A stretch of 64,000 bases of DNA, from positions 186,001-250,000 of the forward strand of contig JAMSLZ010000021.1 in the NCBI GenBank assembly GCA_026027325.1. The letters are read 5' to 3'. Below, piece by piece: positions 8,562-19,110 of the stretch. The notes beneath the pieces are model-generated. The model made no database searches and was not told the origin of the DNA. It was given only the letters and a program-made list of their open reading frames with translations. Made by a program: the position numbers and the translations under genes. How positions within the stretch are numbered: the stretch's first letter is position 1; each line of letters begins with the position of its first letter. The DNA is from Actinomucor elegans (lineage: Eukaryota; Mucoromycota; Mucoromycetes; Mucorales; Mucoraceae).

Positions 8562-9075
8562 ATCTTTAAAATATTGAGATTACGTTGAATAGGCAAATAG
8601 TGATTAGCTTTGAACAAGCGAATGAAGTATAAGCTTCGCTTTTTTTTTTTTTTTTACACAGATGGGGGTCAGGAGGGGGTGTCCCCCTCCTAAACCTTTT
8701 AAAAAACTGACATCACATTGAATAGGCAAATAGTAATTAGCTTTGAGCAAACGAATGAGGTATAAGCTTTGTTTTTTTGACACAGATGGGGGTCAGGAGG
8801 GGGTGTCCCCCTCCTAAACCTTTTAAAAAACTGACATCACATTGAATAGGCAAATAGTAATTAGCTTTGAGCAAACGAATGAGGTATAAGCTTTGTTTTT
8901 TTGACACAGATGGGGGTCAGGAGGGGGTGTCCCCCTCCTAAACCTTTTAAAAAACTGACATTACATTGAATAGGCAAACAGTGATTAGTTTGAGCAAGTG
9001 AATGAAGTATAAGCTTTTTTTTTGACACAGATGGGGATCAGGAGGAATGTCCCCCTCCTAGCCTTTAAAAATAAT
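8562..9075 (+). repeat. 124-base tandem repeat with a GGGGG/CCCCC hairpin, four copies
   Basis: Units begin at about 8583, 8707, 8831 and 8955; the second and third look identical. Each has a perfect hairpin, AGGAGGGGG-TGT-CCCCCTCCT, and a poly(T) tract before CACAGATGGGG. The fourth copy has lost part of the hairpin stem (AGGAATGTCCCCCTCCT). A degenerate partial unit lies at 9645-9745. The copies carry no ORF. Confidence 0.9.
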
Positions 9076-11221
9076 ACTAGAGATTAAAAGATGAAAGAAA
9101 TATTAAGAATTAATCCCATGTCATATTATAAACTTTAAGTGTATATGTAGGTTATGGGGAGGAAAAGCTTCAATGTTCTCCCTCGATATAGCTTATTACC
9201 ACCTAATATGGAAAGAGCATTTCGAAAAAGTACATCATATAGAAGAAAATATTTAAAAAAAAAGCTTTGTCTACAAATAAGCATCATATTATTAACAAAA
9301 AGTGTTTATGATCGACTGTTTGGATGATAGATTATGGCTATAAAAATACAATGGTGATGCTTATGTAAAGAAGCAACTAAAAAATGAATTTTGAAATGAA
9401 TTTTTGTATTTGCTAGTTGATAATAGAATATTAAGCGAATATACAAAATGATGTAACAAAAGATATCTTAAAGATGAGATGATTGAATTTTAAAAGACAA
9501 ATGCAATATAGCTATAGGGTCATTGAGGATCAAAAGGATATATTCTATAAAATCTGAAAACAGTTGATATTGAACAGTGACTAGGGGAATAGACAATTCG
9601 CATTAGGTAGATGAGCATAGTACTGGTTCTTACTTTGATTATAATACTTCCCTTCCTAAAAGTTTAAAGAACTGATATTGCATTGAATGGATAGTCGTGG
9701 AACTTGCTTTGAGCAGGTAAATAAAGTATAAGCCTTGAGTGTACATCCATAGGATATTTATTGAGATCACCAAGAAGGTAGTTGTAAACAGAAAAGATTC
9801 TACTTTTTGTTTTACACTCTTTGAATCTTTTACTTTTATAATCAATCGGAACGATAATATGTTGAGTTGCGCCACAATGATAAATGCTCTTTTTTTCTTT
9901 TAGCCTTTGCTATACAAATGCAATAGTACTAATGGGATTCTTATTAATTAAAGAATTTATTCTCTTTCAACAATTGATTCCATTGAGAAACAATTTAAAA
10001 ACTATTAAAATTACTAAATATGTAGAAAATAAAATTATAAAAGCATTAGTTTTAATATTTAAAATTTAAAAAAACATTAGAAAGAGAATCCATTAAACTC
10101 CATTATTGTATATATTTTTTAATTTTGTATTAGTTTTTAAGGTGTAAGTTGCAAAAAAACTTGCACCGCGACTCTTTATGGTTCTTTCTCTTAGAGAAAG
10201 GTTCTCGTACATATGTGGCTGGTACGAAACTAGGGGTATTTTAAATCCGAAGTATAATTATAATTATATTAATATATAAAATTAGAAGTGAAAAAAATAA
10301 AAAAAAAATAATAGATACATCTTTTAATTTGAATTGTTCTTCAAAGTTAAAATAAATTTACAAAATTAATTATTTTTCCAATTTTTTATTAACTTCATAA
10401 TTTATCTCAAGAATGAACCCTAAAGTTTTCAATAAAAGTAACAAACAATTTTTAATTTTTTTTATATTTTTTTTTAATAATTTTTAAAATGGATGAATTG
10501 ATTCTCATTATACAAAGTTGGGCTATTTTGACTTCATATCGACTAAAGAGTCGTTATATTCTCCGTATTTAGCGACTTGTTTGGAGTTAATATGTACTGT
10601 AGGTAGAAAATGAAGAACTATCTTTGCTACAGAGTATACAATGGATTATATAGCAAAACAGCATATATTGTTGAGTTAATCGATGGGAAATATGCCAGTG
10701 GAAGTTACATAAAGTTATCATTGATAAATAGGTCCGAGGATAAGCCATTATACAGATGAGTCTTTATTATTAGGAGATGTAAAAAAAGTAAACAAACAGG
10801 TTTGATCATTTGGCAAAGTTTTTTGGTCTTTTTCGGTGTTGTTTTTACTTTTTTCAATAGTATTTTCAGGAATAGGATACTTTCTTGGCCTGCCGGGTCT
10901 TCTTTTTGGTGTATTTTCAGGTACTTTGTTCGTCGTATCTTTTGTTTTTCCATGTTGCGTTTCAATCTTGGAGATATTTTTGCTTTTTTTCCTTTCTTAA
11001 ATTTTAAAGTGTCAAACAAACTAATATAATTTATGCGTGGTTGTTTAGTACCTTAACATTATATTTTTCAATTATTGATATATTTCTCTTAAGTGATGTT
11101 CTATCTTGCCTAACTTCTGAAACAGACACAGTGGATCCTAGTGGCATATGTTAAGTGTTATATAGGTAAATTTGAGTGTTTTTGTGCTATGTTTACCATC
11201 GCTTTCTGATATAGAGTTGTA
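9076..11221. other. No convincing gene; one weak minus-strand coding fragment
   Basis: Most of this stretch is AT-rich filler. At 10720-11020 the minus strand encodes a very basic peptide; one frame starts SPRLKRNMEKQKIRRTKYLK, and a neighbouring frame continues with an AT-hook-like KRRPGRPRKY. The switch of frame suggests a broken gene, possibly the DNA-binding end of a transposase. I cannot name the family. Confidence 0.25.
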
Positions 11222-12882
11222 CTGTATGCGAAAAAAGGGTTTCAATGTTTTATAAATTAACCTTTTTCTCTTTGACACAGCTGTCTAAAATAAAACTATG
11301 CGGTTGATGTTAGTATCAATAGAGGGCTAAAACTTTGGCCTTTTTTCCTATAGGTTTTCCTTTATTGCAAACTCTATTTAACACTACGGAGCTAAGGCGA
11401 ATTTGAGAAATTTTGATTTTTTGATTTTTCAAAATTCGTCATTACTTAGCGTCGCATAAAATTATTTTAAATTGAGCTATCGAAGAAATTTAAAACATGT
11501 TCCAAAACAATGGGACGTTCTTTATGAATAGGAAAATTAAAATAAAGAATAAAAGAAGCTGGCTCGTCCTGTCCAAATTGAATATTTTCATCACTTTTTT
11601 TTTTATAAAAAAATTAACATCATGATTCGTTCTATTACTAAAGATAAGCAAGACACTCTCAAGTCACTGTTGTCAACAAACACTCCATACTCAAGAATCC
11701 AGAAACAACTACCAAATATTTCTCTAGCCACTATTAGTAGATATAAAGCAAAGTTTTTTCCTACTACGAAGCCTGCTATCACTGGAAGGCCATGTTCAAT
11801 AAGCAATACAACAAAGAAATACATTCGAAATAAGATGAAAGCTGGTCAATTCAAATCACCACAAGATATAAAGGCTTATCTTATTTCAGTTGGAATTAAT
11901 ATGACAATCAGGAACATTTAGTTAATGCTTCATTCTATGGGCTTCAAAGCAAAAAGAAAGCAAGAGTCTGATTTCATCTCCGAAAGCAATAGAAAAAAGC
12001 GACTTGCGTGGGCTAAACAACATAGGGTGTTAGCCAAGGACGACTGGCGTAAGTGGATATTTTCAGACAAAACAAAGGTTAACATTTGGGCTTCAGACGG
12101 TATTAAGTACTATTGGTCTCAGCTAAATGATGTTGTTCGCCCTCACTATTTAGATCTCCAAATTCAGTAGGAAGGGGGTAGTGTCATGTTTTGAACTTGT
12201 ATAACAGCGAAAGGCCCTGGTTATGGTACTACAATCATTGAATGCTCGATAAATTCATCTTTGTACGTTGAAATACTTCAGTCATCACTTAAAGATACCT
12301 TAGACTATTATGACTTGGATTCAAAACATGTTTGTTTTCAACGAGACAAGGCCATTCCTCATAGATCAACTATTGCTAAAAAGTTGTTTCCCAAAAACAA
12401 GTTCAATGTGGACCAAATTTATAACTGGCCACCGCAAAGCCCGGATTTGAACCCAATTGAACATATGTGGCACCAATTGAAAAACCGTTTGGGACAGTAC
12501 CCAACTAAACCTCATACTGTAGAAGAACTAGAAAAGAGGATCAATATAGAGTGGTATAAATTTACTAAGGAGGACTGCCTGAAATAGATTGATAGCATGC
12601 CTGGTAGAATTGAAACTGTTATAAAAAGTAAAGGTCAACAAACAAATTATTAATTTTTTTTCCGTACTTTTTAGCAAGCTTAATTTTTTACTTTTTAACT
12701 TTATACTTATATAAGTACTAATAAACTTTTGTTTGTTAAGAACAAAGCATATATCATCTGAAAGCCCTTCATTTCTTCTACAACTTTCTCTAAGTAACAT
12801 GTTTGTTTTATAGAGTTATAAGCTGCTTATATGATGAAATATTCAAAATTGGAAAACATTGAAACCCTTTTTTCGCATACAG
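11222..12882 (+). mobile_element. Tc1/mariner-type element, copy A
   Basis: The element is 1,661 bases long, flanked by TA on both sides (11220-11221 and 12883-12884), with about 30-base inverted ends that start CTGTATGCGAAAAAAGGG. Length, TA duplication and DDE transposase fit Tc1/mariner. It is the best-preserved copy here and serves as reference for copy B and for the fragment at 26831-27175. Confidence 0.9.
11622..12653 (+). pseudogene. Tc1/mariner transposase with DD37E spacing and four in-frame stops
   Basis: The whole gene (344 codons) reads in one frame but has stops at 11919 (TAG), 12168 (TAG), 12192 (TGA) and 12585 (TAG). An N-terminal helix-turn-helix (DTLKSLLSTNTPYSRIQKQL) is followed by a second HTH region. 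The first catalytic Asp is in WIFSDKTKVN, the second in FQRDKAIPHRS, and the Glu in SPDLNPIEHMW. There are 37 residues between the last two, against 34 in classical Tc1. At 12192 the codon TGA stands where Trp is expected in MFWG; at 12585 TAG replaces the TAT of copy B. All breaks are point changes, so decay is recent. Confidence 0.88.
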
Positions 12883-12884
12883 TA

Positions 12885-12996
12885 GATTGATACTGCTGAT
12901 TGACTCGATGAAATTGATGTAGCTGAATCTTGCCTTTTAAGAAAGTATTCATGAAATCCAGCTGGTCTAATAGGCTGTTTGCCTTTGGGATCACTG
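12885..12996 (-). other. Open coding-like stretch between two transposons
   Basis: On the minus strand these 112 bases are open in one frame, beginning DPKGKQPIRPAGFHEYF and ending in a Ser/Gln-rich tail. It is cut by the Tc1 element on one side and by the chromovirus LTR on the other. It could be the remains of a host or element gene; no family is recognisable. Confidence 0.2.
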
Positions 12997-13360
12997 TGTT
13001 ATATCGAATATAATAAAGACTGTAAAAATAACCAGACTGATAAAACGAATTAATTTATTAAAGCATTAAAATGATGAGCTATTTATACAAAATTGAAGTT
13101 CGGATTTAACTTGATATTATAGACGATTGAGTTAGTCAAAGACTGCGCTCATGGAGTTAACAAGGATTTATAGTAATCCATTCTAGTACGACTTTATATT
13201 CGGTGATAGATAGTTTATGAAGGTTAGCTGCACTAAGCATTGATTTCCATATATATCTCTTAACCGACGTTACAAAGCTGTCAAAGCACAAGCTGAGTAT
13301 AAGCATTGTCGAACATTGACCTGATTGGTGACGGACACTGAACAAGTCATGTTTACAACA
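12997..13360 (-). repeat. 3' LTR of the chromovirus
   Basis: 364 bases, plus-strand ends TGTTATATCG and TTTACAACA, giving the usual TG..CA termini. By eye it is identical to 18747-19110. Confidence 0.95.
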
Positions 13361-13371
13361 TTGCCCCCTTC
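13361..13371 (-). other. Polypurine tract of the chromovirus
   Basis: The minus strand reads GAAGGGGGCAA directly before the 3' LTR. This is where second-strand DNA synthesis would be primed. Confidence 0.75.
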
Positions 13372-13589
13372 TAGACAGTTGCTTATACTAAGAGTGTTTG
13401 CATTGTTACTAGGTATAGTCTATAATGTGCATAAGTTAATAGGAAGTTACATACTTCGGTGCGTGTCCTTTCGCCTTGTAATGAACTGATCGTAGTTATT
13501 CCTCGATAAAAACCTTATGTAAAAAACCCGTAGGATAAAAGTGAAGGAAAAGAAGAATAACAAACAAGACTGTATAAAAAGTCTATGAT

Positions 13590-16500
13590 CTATTGTTGGT
13601 TTCTACTGCGTTTGTTCCGAGTAGCTATCTTACGTGTATTGACTGTCATAGGAGCCTTACGTTTCTTGGAAGAGGATTGCTTATGATCAGCATTGCGACG
13701 TCCCCAATATATTTCAATTGGTTTCTTTGAATCGAAGTGTGATGGAGGTTCCCATGTATCATCTTCATCGTTTGGATATCCTTTCCATTTGACTCTGTAT
13801 AAATAATTACCAGGTGAACCAGAATGATCAATGACTGCTTGTATTTCAAAGTGATCTTCTTTAAGCTTTTGATATTCTTCAGTAGATATATTATCTGAGG
13901 AGATGAATATAATATGCGATGTAGGTACATCTCTAGATAAGAGAGTACCCGCTTTATCTTTCAAGATATAGCTACCGTTCTTTGTGATTCCATGTATATA
14001 AAATGGACCGAGATTACGCGCATCTAATTTGCTTAATCGTGTTACATTCTTAATCATAACTTTACTTCCAACAGGAAACTGCTTAGTTACAATCCTATGC
14101 GTTTTTACGAATCTGTCGTGATCACGTTCTTGCGTATCTCTTATGCGTTTAGACAATGCTGGTATAACGACTTCATTGACAAATTTGAATTTTTCATCAA
14201 TCATTTTCGTGTCAGTTTCTTCTAGTTGCAATACAGGTTTAGTATTTGAGTAGTCTTCAAAGCCATTTGGTTGTCTATTGAATAACACTGTATAAGGACG
14301 AGACTTATGTAACCGTGCGTATTTACAATTCATAGCGTATTGACAATAATTCAAATAATAATCCCAGTCAGCGCCTTTACCGCGTAATTCCTTAACAATT
14401 GTACGTTTTGCCAAACCGACATATGCTTCGTTTACCGAGTTACCCGTAGGAGAGTATGGTAATGAAAGTCTTCGATCAATGCCACTCATCTCAATCATTT
14501 TTGCTACAATATCAGCTGTGAACTCTGCACCATTATCCGAATTCAAGATCTTTGGAAAGCCAAATAACGAGAATATAGATAAAAGTTCGGCAGCGATAGT
14601 CGTACTATGTTTATCAGGTAATGCTCTAAGAACAGTAAACCTTGAATAATAGTCTACCATGACTAACATAAAGTTATTGCCGCGAGAAGAGGTGACATCA
14701 AAAGTACCTAAATCCATACACCAATGATCAAGTGGTTGATCAGGCAATACAGATTTTGGTGGGTGATAACCAACTTTGGATATGTTGAACCTATTGCATT
14801 CAGTACATTCGCCCAAGATTCGTTGAATATCTTTTCGCATGTTTGTCCAGTGAATACCATCATGGTGTAATTGGTTCTCGATGCTTTGTAAACCATAATG
14901 TCCTAAAAGGTGTGCTTTAAATACGAGATTATCACGTTCATTTTTAGGTGGTGTAATATAATCAGCAAACTTTAATGTTCGAAGAATCAGGTCTTCATCG
15001 TCATTAGAAGTTTGTTGTGGAGATATAGTAGCGCAAGTATCATTACTCTGATCAGTAAGTAATATTGGTACTGTTGAAGAAGAAGCTAAGAGAGAAGTAT
15101 TATTTTTATAAATACTAGGGCGTGACTGTTGAGCAAATTGCTTTTTGCTTTTAGCCATAGATCCCTTTTCACTATCTTTCAAGCTTTTCTTTTTGTTTGA
15201 AATGCTACCAACATCACCAAGCGCGACTATATCGAGACAACTACCCCCCTCCAGAACATTAATCGGTTGATCCTCGTCCGTATAAAGGCGTGAGAGAGCG
15301 TCAGGAATAAGATTTTTGAATCCAGGCAGGTGAACTGTATTGAACGTATAGCCAAAAATACCCTCATACCAACCAGCCATTAAAGCATTAGGTACTTCTT
15401 GAGTCTGCAAGTAAATGAGACTTTTATGATCAGTATGCAACGTAAAGGGAATAAGATACAGCCACTTGTGGAATTTCGCAAATGCATAAACGACAGCTAA
15501 CAATTCACGTTTGGTAGTGCTATAGTTGCGTTCGGAAACACTAAGCTTTCGAGAAGCCAAGGCAACAAACTTAACTTCATTATCGATAATTTGATACAGC
15601 ATAGCACCAATACCAGACACACTTGCATCTGTTGCAACATGAAATCGTTGACCGATAACTGGAGGCGAGATAACAGGAGCATTGGCCAGAGCGTATTTAA
15701 GAGCTGCAAAAGCTTGTTCGTGTTTGTTTGACCAGACTTTAGTAATATCTTTTACGTTACGTAGGTCATCTAAATCAGCAGCGAGTTTAGCAAAGAAAGG
15801 AATGGATGAACGGAAGAAGTTCATAAACCCGAGAAACTGTTGGATATGACGTCCAGTAGTCATTTTAGGCCAGCTTTCTAAGCTTGCTACTTTGCGAGGA
15901 TCAGGGATCAGTTTACCTTTTATCAACGACCAACCCAATATGTGTATACTCTGTTGAGCGAATACGATCTTATCAGGATTCAGTACGAGATTAGCACTAG
16001 TAAGACGTTTGGTCACTTCAGCAACGCAATCTGCATGATATGATAGCGGAGGAAATGTAGAAACAACGATGTCATCTACATACACGTTGACGTAAGGAAG
16101 ATCTTCAAAGAGTGTTGTCAAATTGCGTTGGACGACCGATCCAACGAAACTTATGCCATAGCACGCTTTGATAAAGCGCATCTGCCGATTGGTATAGGGA
16201 CAAGTAAAGGACAGTTTCTCGCGATCTTCATCAGCAACTTTAAAACTTGTAAAGCAAGCATGAATGTCCAATATAGTGTGGATTGGAGCAGAGCCAATAC
16301 GTTGATGTATTTCTGAGATGAGAGGTAGTTGTTGTCTATCATTTACAATCAGCAATTGGTTAACTAGACGAACATCACAAACCACTCTAGGTTTAGCATA
16401 CGTGTAATTACCGAATGAGTCCTTCTTTTTGACGCAAAGGATTGGACTATTCCACGATGTATGAGAAGGAGCTCTTTCAATGACACCTTCCTGTAACCAT

Positions 16501-16754
16501 GTTTCTATTTGGTCAAGGACCGCAGAACGATAGGCTTCAGGCAATGCGTATTGTTTTCTGTAAGCAACACTTCCAGGCTTCGTTTTGAGATGAATAATAG
16601 CGCCTGGTAAATTGCAGTATGTATTTTTCATATCAATAGAAGAATTGACCTGTAACAACTTGTTTATTTTATCAAGCAAAGGCTTTCGCTCAGTAATCGT
16701 TCCGTATGGATTATCATTTGGTTTGACCTGATCAGGATCAATTGGGTCTGGGAG
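13590..16754 (-). CDS. pol: Pol: reverse transcriptase, RNase H, integrase, chromodomain
   Basis: The frame is open from the codon after the Gag stop (16754) to 13590, about 1,054 codons. Order of domains: reverse transcriptase (VVCDVRLVNQLL, catalytic VNVYVDDIVVS); RNase H of the Ty3 type (VATDASVSGIGAMLYQ, TKRELLAVVYAF, HTDHKSLIYL); integrase zinc-binding region (HYGLQ...ECTEC); integrase core with Asp in WCMDLGTFD, Asp in NSDNGAEFTAD and Glu in NSVNEAYVGLAKRTI; and a C-terminal chromodomain (YRVKWKGYPNDEDDTWEPP). The chromodomain defines it as a chromovirus, where it directs integration to chromatin. No broken frame or missing catalytic residue is visible. No Met is needed at the start if Pol is made by readthrough of the UGA at 16755. 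Confidence 0.95.
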   Translation of the reverse strand, partial: LPDPIDPDQVKPNDNPYGTITERKPLLDKINKLLQVNSSIDMKNTYCNLPGAIIHLKTKPGSVAYRKQYALPEAYRSAVLDQIETWLQEGVIERAPSHTSWNSPILCVKKKDSFGNYTYAKPRVVCDVRLVNQLLIVNDRQQLPLISEIHQRIGSAPIHTILDIHACFTSFKVADEDREKLSFTCPYTNRQMRFIKACYGISFVGSVVQRNLTTLFEDLPYVNVYVDDIVVSTFPPLSYHADCVAEVTKRLTSANLVLNPDKIVFAQQSIHILGWSLIKGKLIPDPRKVASLESWPKMTTGRHIQQFLGFMNFFRSSIPFFAKLAADLDDLRNVKDITKVWSNKHEQAFAALKYALANAPVISPPVIGQRFHVATDASVSGIGAMLYQIIDNEVKFVALASRKLSVSERNYSTTKRELLAVVYAFAKFHKWLYLIPFTLHTDHKSLIYLQTQEVPNALMAGWYEGIFGYTFNTVHLPGFKNLIPDALSRLYTDEDQPINVLEGGSCLDIVALGDVGSISNKKKSLKDSEKGSMAKSKKQFAQQSRPSIYKNNTSLLASSSTVPILLTDQSNDTCATISPQQTSNDDEDLILRTLKFADYITPPKNERDNLVFKAHLLGHYGLQSIENQLHHDGIHWTNMRKDIQRILGECTECNRFNISKVGYHPPKSVLPDQPLDHWCMDLGTFDVTSSRGNNFMLVMVDYYSRFTVLRALPDKHSTTIAAELLSIFSLFGFPKILNSDNGAEFTADIVAKMIEMSGIDRRLSLPYSPTGNSVNEAYVGLAKRTIVKELRGKGADWDYYLNYCQYAMNCKYARLHKSRPYTVLFNRQPNGFEDYSNTKPVLQLEETDTKMIDEKFKFVNEVVIPALSKRIRDTQERDHDRFVKTHRIVTKQFPVGSKVMIKNVTRLSKLDARNLGPFYIHGITKNGSYILKDKAGTLLSRDVPTSHIIFISSDNISTEEYQKLKEDHFEIQAVIDHSGSPGNYLYRVKWKGYPNDEDDTWEPPSHFDSKKPIEIYWGRRNADHKQSSSKKRKAPMTVNTRKIATRNKRSRNQQ

Positions 16755-18692
16755 TCAATGGCCAATTTGTTCAAAGTGTGAACTAACAAGACCAGTGATA
16801 CCAATGTTCAATTGAGGTAAGATGTCAAGACCAAAGCAAATAGGAACATCTTCATGAGTAAAGAAAGGAAAAACTTCAAAAGTATGGTAAAAGGATTTTT
16901 TATTATAGAATACTTTTAGAGTGCAAGACCCTATTCTACTGATCGCATTATTGACGTGGCCAAGCTGGATTGTGCCTTCTTGCTTCACCAAAGGAATAGG
17001 TGGAACAAGTGAGTTAAAAAACTCTGGCGTAACCATAGAAAAGCTCGAACCCGAATCGATCAAACTGTAGGTAGTAATATTCTCTATAATAGCCGGTACA
17101 AAGAGAGAATTAGAAATCTGTCTTGGTGGCAATGAAAATCCTTTGTGATACTTACAAGCTTGTGCCTGCGCGGCGACCAGAAGCGATTCTTCATCTGAAA
17201 TATCCATATCGTTGATGCGTTGTGTGGCAACAGCCACAGCAGAAGAAGAAGAAGCATTGGTTGATCCAGCAGAAGAAGCAACAGAAGTATTAGTCTCGAC
17301 GGTAGTGGAAACCGGAGCACGAGGAGCAGCAGAAGAAGTAGTAGTAGTGGTGCGAGAGGCAGAAGAGGAAAAACGTTCGGGCGACGTGGACATAGCTCTC
17401 ATTACCAGATTACTGGCAGATTTACCAACACCATTCACTGCAGCAGATGAATCACAGCGATGTGATGGGTTCCAATTCTTAGCGCCACAACGACGGCAGT
17501 CACCAGGACCAGGCTTGGGTACACCTCCCAGTTTAGCAGCGCGACAAGAGTCCGTGCTATGCGTAGTCGATCGGTGGAAAGAACAGAACAACCCTTTCTT
17601 TTCTCTTGTACTAGACGAAGAAGAAGGTTTTGATGCGTACTTCGAGGCAGCAGCACCATTAGGAAACGATGACGACGATGGTTCATCAGAAACCTTTGAC
17701 TTTTTCGTGCCAAGAGATTCCCTTTGATCGTCACCAGTACGCTTGTTAGCACGCATAGAAGCCAAACGACTGTCCAAGTTACGAGCCACAGCGCAAACAT
17801 ACTCGAGATTCTGCATCTGAGTTTCAGTTCCCATATTCATAGTATATGCCATACGTTCTTGGAATGAGTCAGGCAATCCACGCAAGAAGGTAGATATTAA
17901 CAAGAACGAATCATTCAAGTCAGCACGACGACGTAACGCGTTGAAGCGGTCAATATACTGTTCAATTGTCTCGGTTGACCGTTTGGTAATGGCCATGAGC
18001 TCGTTAGCAGCAGTAGAGCGATCTACACTTGCATTCACACCAAACTTCTTCAAGAAGGCATCTTTTACAATGGACCAAGTAGCAGCAACACCAGGCACAA
18101 AGAAGGTTTCTTTCAAGAATGTTTGATGATCCTCGTTTAAGCAACAGTACTTAAGTAGGCGAGCACCATTGACGTCCAAGTCAAGACCATGACACTCTAC
18201 AACGACTTCGAAGCGAGAAAGACAGGTACGCAAGTCAGTGAAGATGGTAGACTTGTTGTCAGAAACCATACCAACCCATTGGATAATAGGTAAGTCATTG
18301 GGCACAAACTCAGTACGTAACATAGTACTCTTAGTAGGACCCAGAGAAGCAGAAGCAGGACTAGCAGCAGAGCTACCAAGGGATTCTTCCATAGCCAGAA
18401 GAGATTCCTTAAATAGCTTCAAATCCTTTTGACGAAGAGCAAGATCACCACGAAGTTTCTTGGCAGCTTCTTCAGAGAGAACACCAGGAGTCACCAACTG
18501 GATAGTCATCTTGGCGATTTGAGCAGAGGCTTGACGGATAGCGTCCTTGATCACCTCAACGGAGTCAGATACGGATAAACCGTCATCACAGTTGTTCATC
18601 TCTACGTCTTGATCAGCAGAGGATTCAATAGCAACAGGAGGATTAATGACAACGTCATTAGAACCAGAAACAGTAGAGATAGGAGCAGACAT
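16755..18692 (-). CDS. gag: Gag-protease polyprotein (645 aa)
   Basis: The ATG at 18692 lies only 54 bases after the 5' LTR. Residues 1-130 are acidic and helical; residues 130-330 hold the retrotransposon capsid region (LNDSFLLISTFLRGLPDSF and neighbours). A Cys/His motif, CRRCGAKNWNPSHRC, near residue 400 is the nucleocapsid knuckle, although its spacing is not the standard CCHC. A Ser/Thr/Ala-rich linker follows, then a retropepsin-like aspartic protease with YSLIDSGSSFSMV near residue 555. The frame ends at a TGA (16755-16757) with CTC after it, and Pol continues in the same frame, so Pol is probably expressed by stop readthrough. Confidence 0.93.
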   Translation of the reverse strand: MSAPISTVSGSNDVVINPPVAIESSADQDVEMNNCDDGLSVSDSVEVIKDAIRQASAQIAKMTIQLVTPGVLSEEAAKKLRGDLALRQKDLKLFKESLLAMEESLGSSAASPASASLGPTKSTMLRTEFVPNDLPIIQWVGMVSDNKSTIFTDLRTCLSRFEVVVECHGLDLDVNGARLLKYCCLNEDHQTFLKETFFVPGVAATWSIVKDAFLKKFGVNASVDRSTAANELMAITKRSTETIEQYIDRFNALRRRADLNDSFLLISTFLRGLPDSFQERMAYTMNMGTETQMQNLEYVCAVARNLDSRLASMRANKRTGDDQRESLGTKKSKVSDEPSSSSFPNGAAASKYASKPSSSSSTREKKGLFCSFHRSTTHSTDSCRAAKLGGVPKPGPGDCRRCGAKNWNPSHRCDSSAAVNGVGKSASNLVMRAMSTSPERFSSSASRTTTTTSSAAPRAPVSTTVETNTSVASSAGSTNASSSSAVAVATQRINDMDISDEESLLVAAQAQACKYHKGFSLPPRQISNSLFVPAIIENITTYSLIDSGSSFSMVTPEFFNSLVPPIPLVKQEGTIQLGHVNNAISRIGSCTLKVFYNKKSFYHTFEVFPFFTHEDVPICFGLDILPQLNIGITGLVSSHFEQIGH

Positions 18693-18746
18693 ATTGAGTA
18701 GTAAGTGTATAATAAACCAAAAAGTAGCAGATAAGGTTAAAAAAAA

Positions 18747-19110
18747 TGTTATATCGAATATAATAAAGACTGTAAAAATAACCAGACTGATAAAACGAAT
18801 TAATTTATTAAAGCATTAAAATGATGAGCTATTTATACAAAATTGAAGTTCGGATTTAACTTGATATTATAGACGATTGAGTTAGTCAAAGACTGCGCTC
18901 ATGGAGTTAACAAGGATTTATAGTAATCCATTCTAGTACGACTTTATATTCGGTGATAGATAGTTTATGAAGGTTAGCTGCACTAAGCATTGATTTCCAT
19001 ATATATCTCTTAACCGACGTTACAAAGCTGTCAAAGCACAAGCTGAGTATAAGCATTGTCGAACATTGACCTGATTGGTGACGGACACTGAACAAGTCAT
19101 GTTTACAACA
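18747..19110 (-). repeat. 5' LTR of the chromovirus
   Basis: Same 364-base sequence as the 3' LTR. Transcription on the minus strand would start within it and run into Gag. Confidence 0.95.

Larger units (their letters stand above)
12997..19110 (-). mobile_element. Complete Ty3/gypsy chromovirus (6,114 bases)
   Basis: Two 364-base LTRs in direct orientation enclose Gag-protease and Pol coding regions on the minus strand. A G-rich polypurine tract (GAAGGGGGCAA on the minus strand, 13361-13371) adjoins the 3' LTR. No sequence after the 5' LTR clearly resembles a tRNA primer-binding site (it reads TTTTTTAACCTTATCTGC), so a self-priming mechanism like that of Tf1 is possible. The LTRs look identical, which implies a recent insertion. 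The expected 4-6-base target duplication is absent: CACTG on the left and AAGCA on the right. Confidence 0.93.

Noticed and set aside
8206..9075. Possible CRISPR-like arrays
   Set aside because: The tandem units are contiguous without unique spacers, there are no cas genes, and the DNA is eukaryotic.
10160..10230. Possible tRNA-like stretch around TGGCTGGTACGAAAC
   Set aside because: I could not fold it into a cloverleaf with a T-arm and acceptor stem.
11622..12653. RIP-like mutation as the cause of the stops in the Tc1 transposase
   Set aside because: Too few changes are visible, one is a TAT to TAG change and not C-to-T, and RIP is not established in Mucoromycota.
17212..17727. 171-codon plus-strand ORF opposite Gag
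   Set aside because: It is the antisense of the Ser/Thr/Ala-rich Gag linker; the Glu/Ala/Val composition follows from that.
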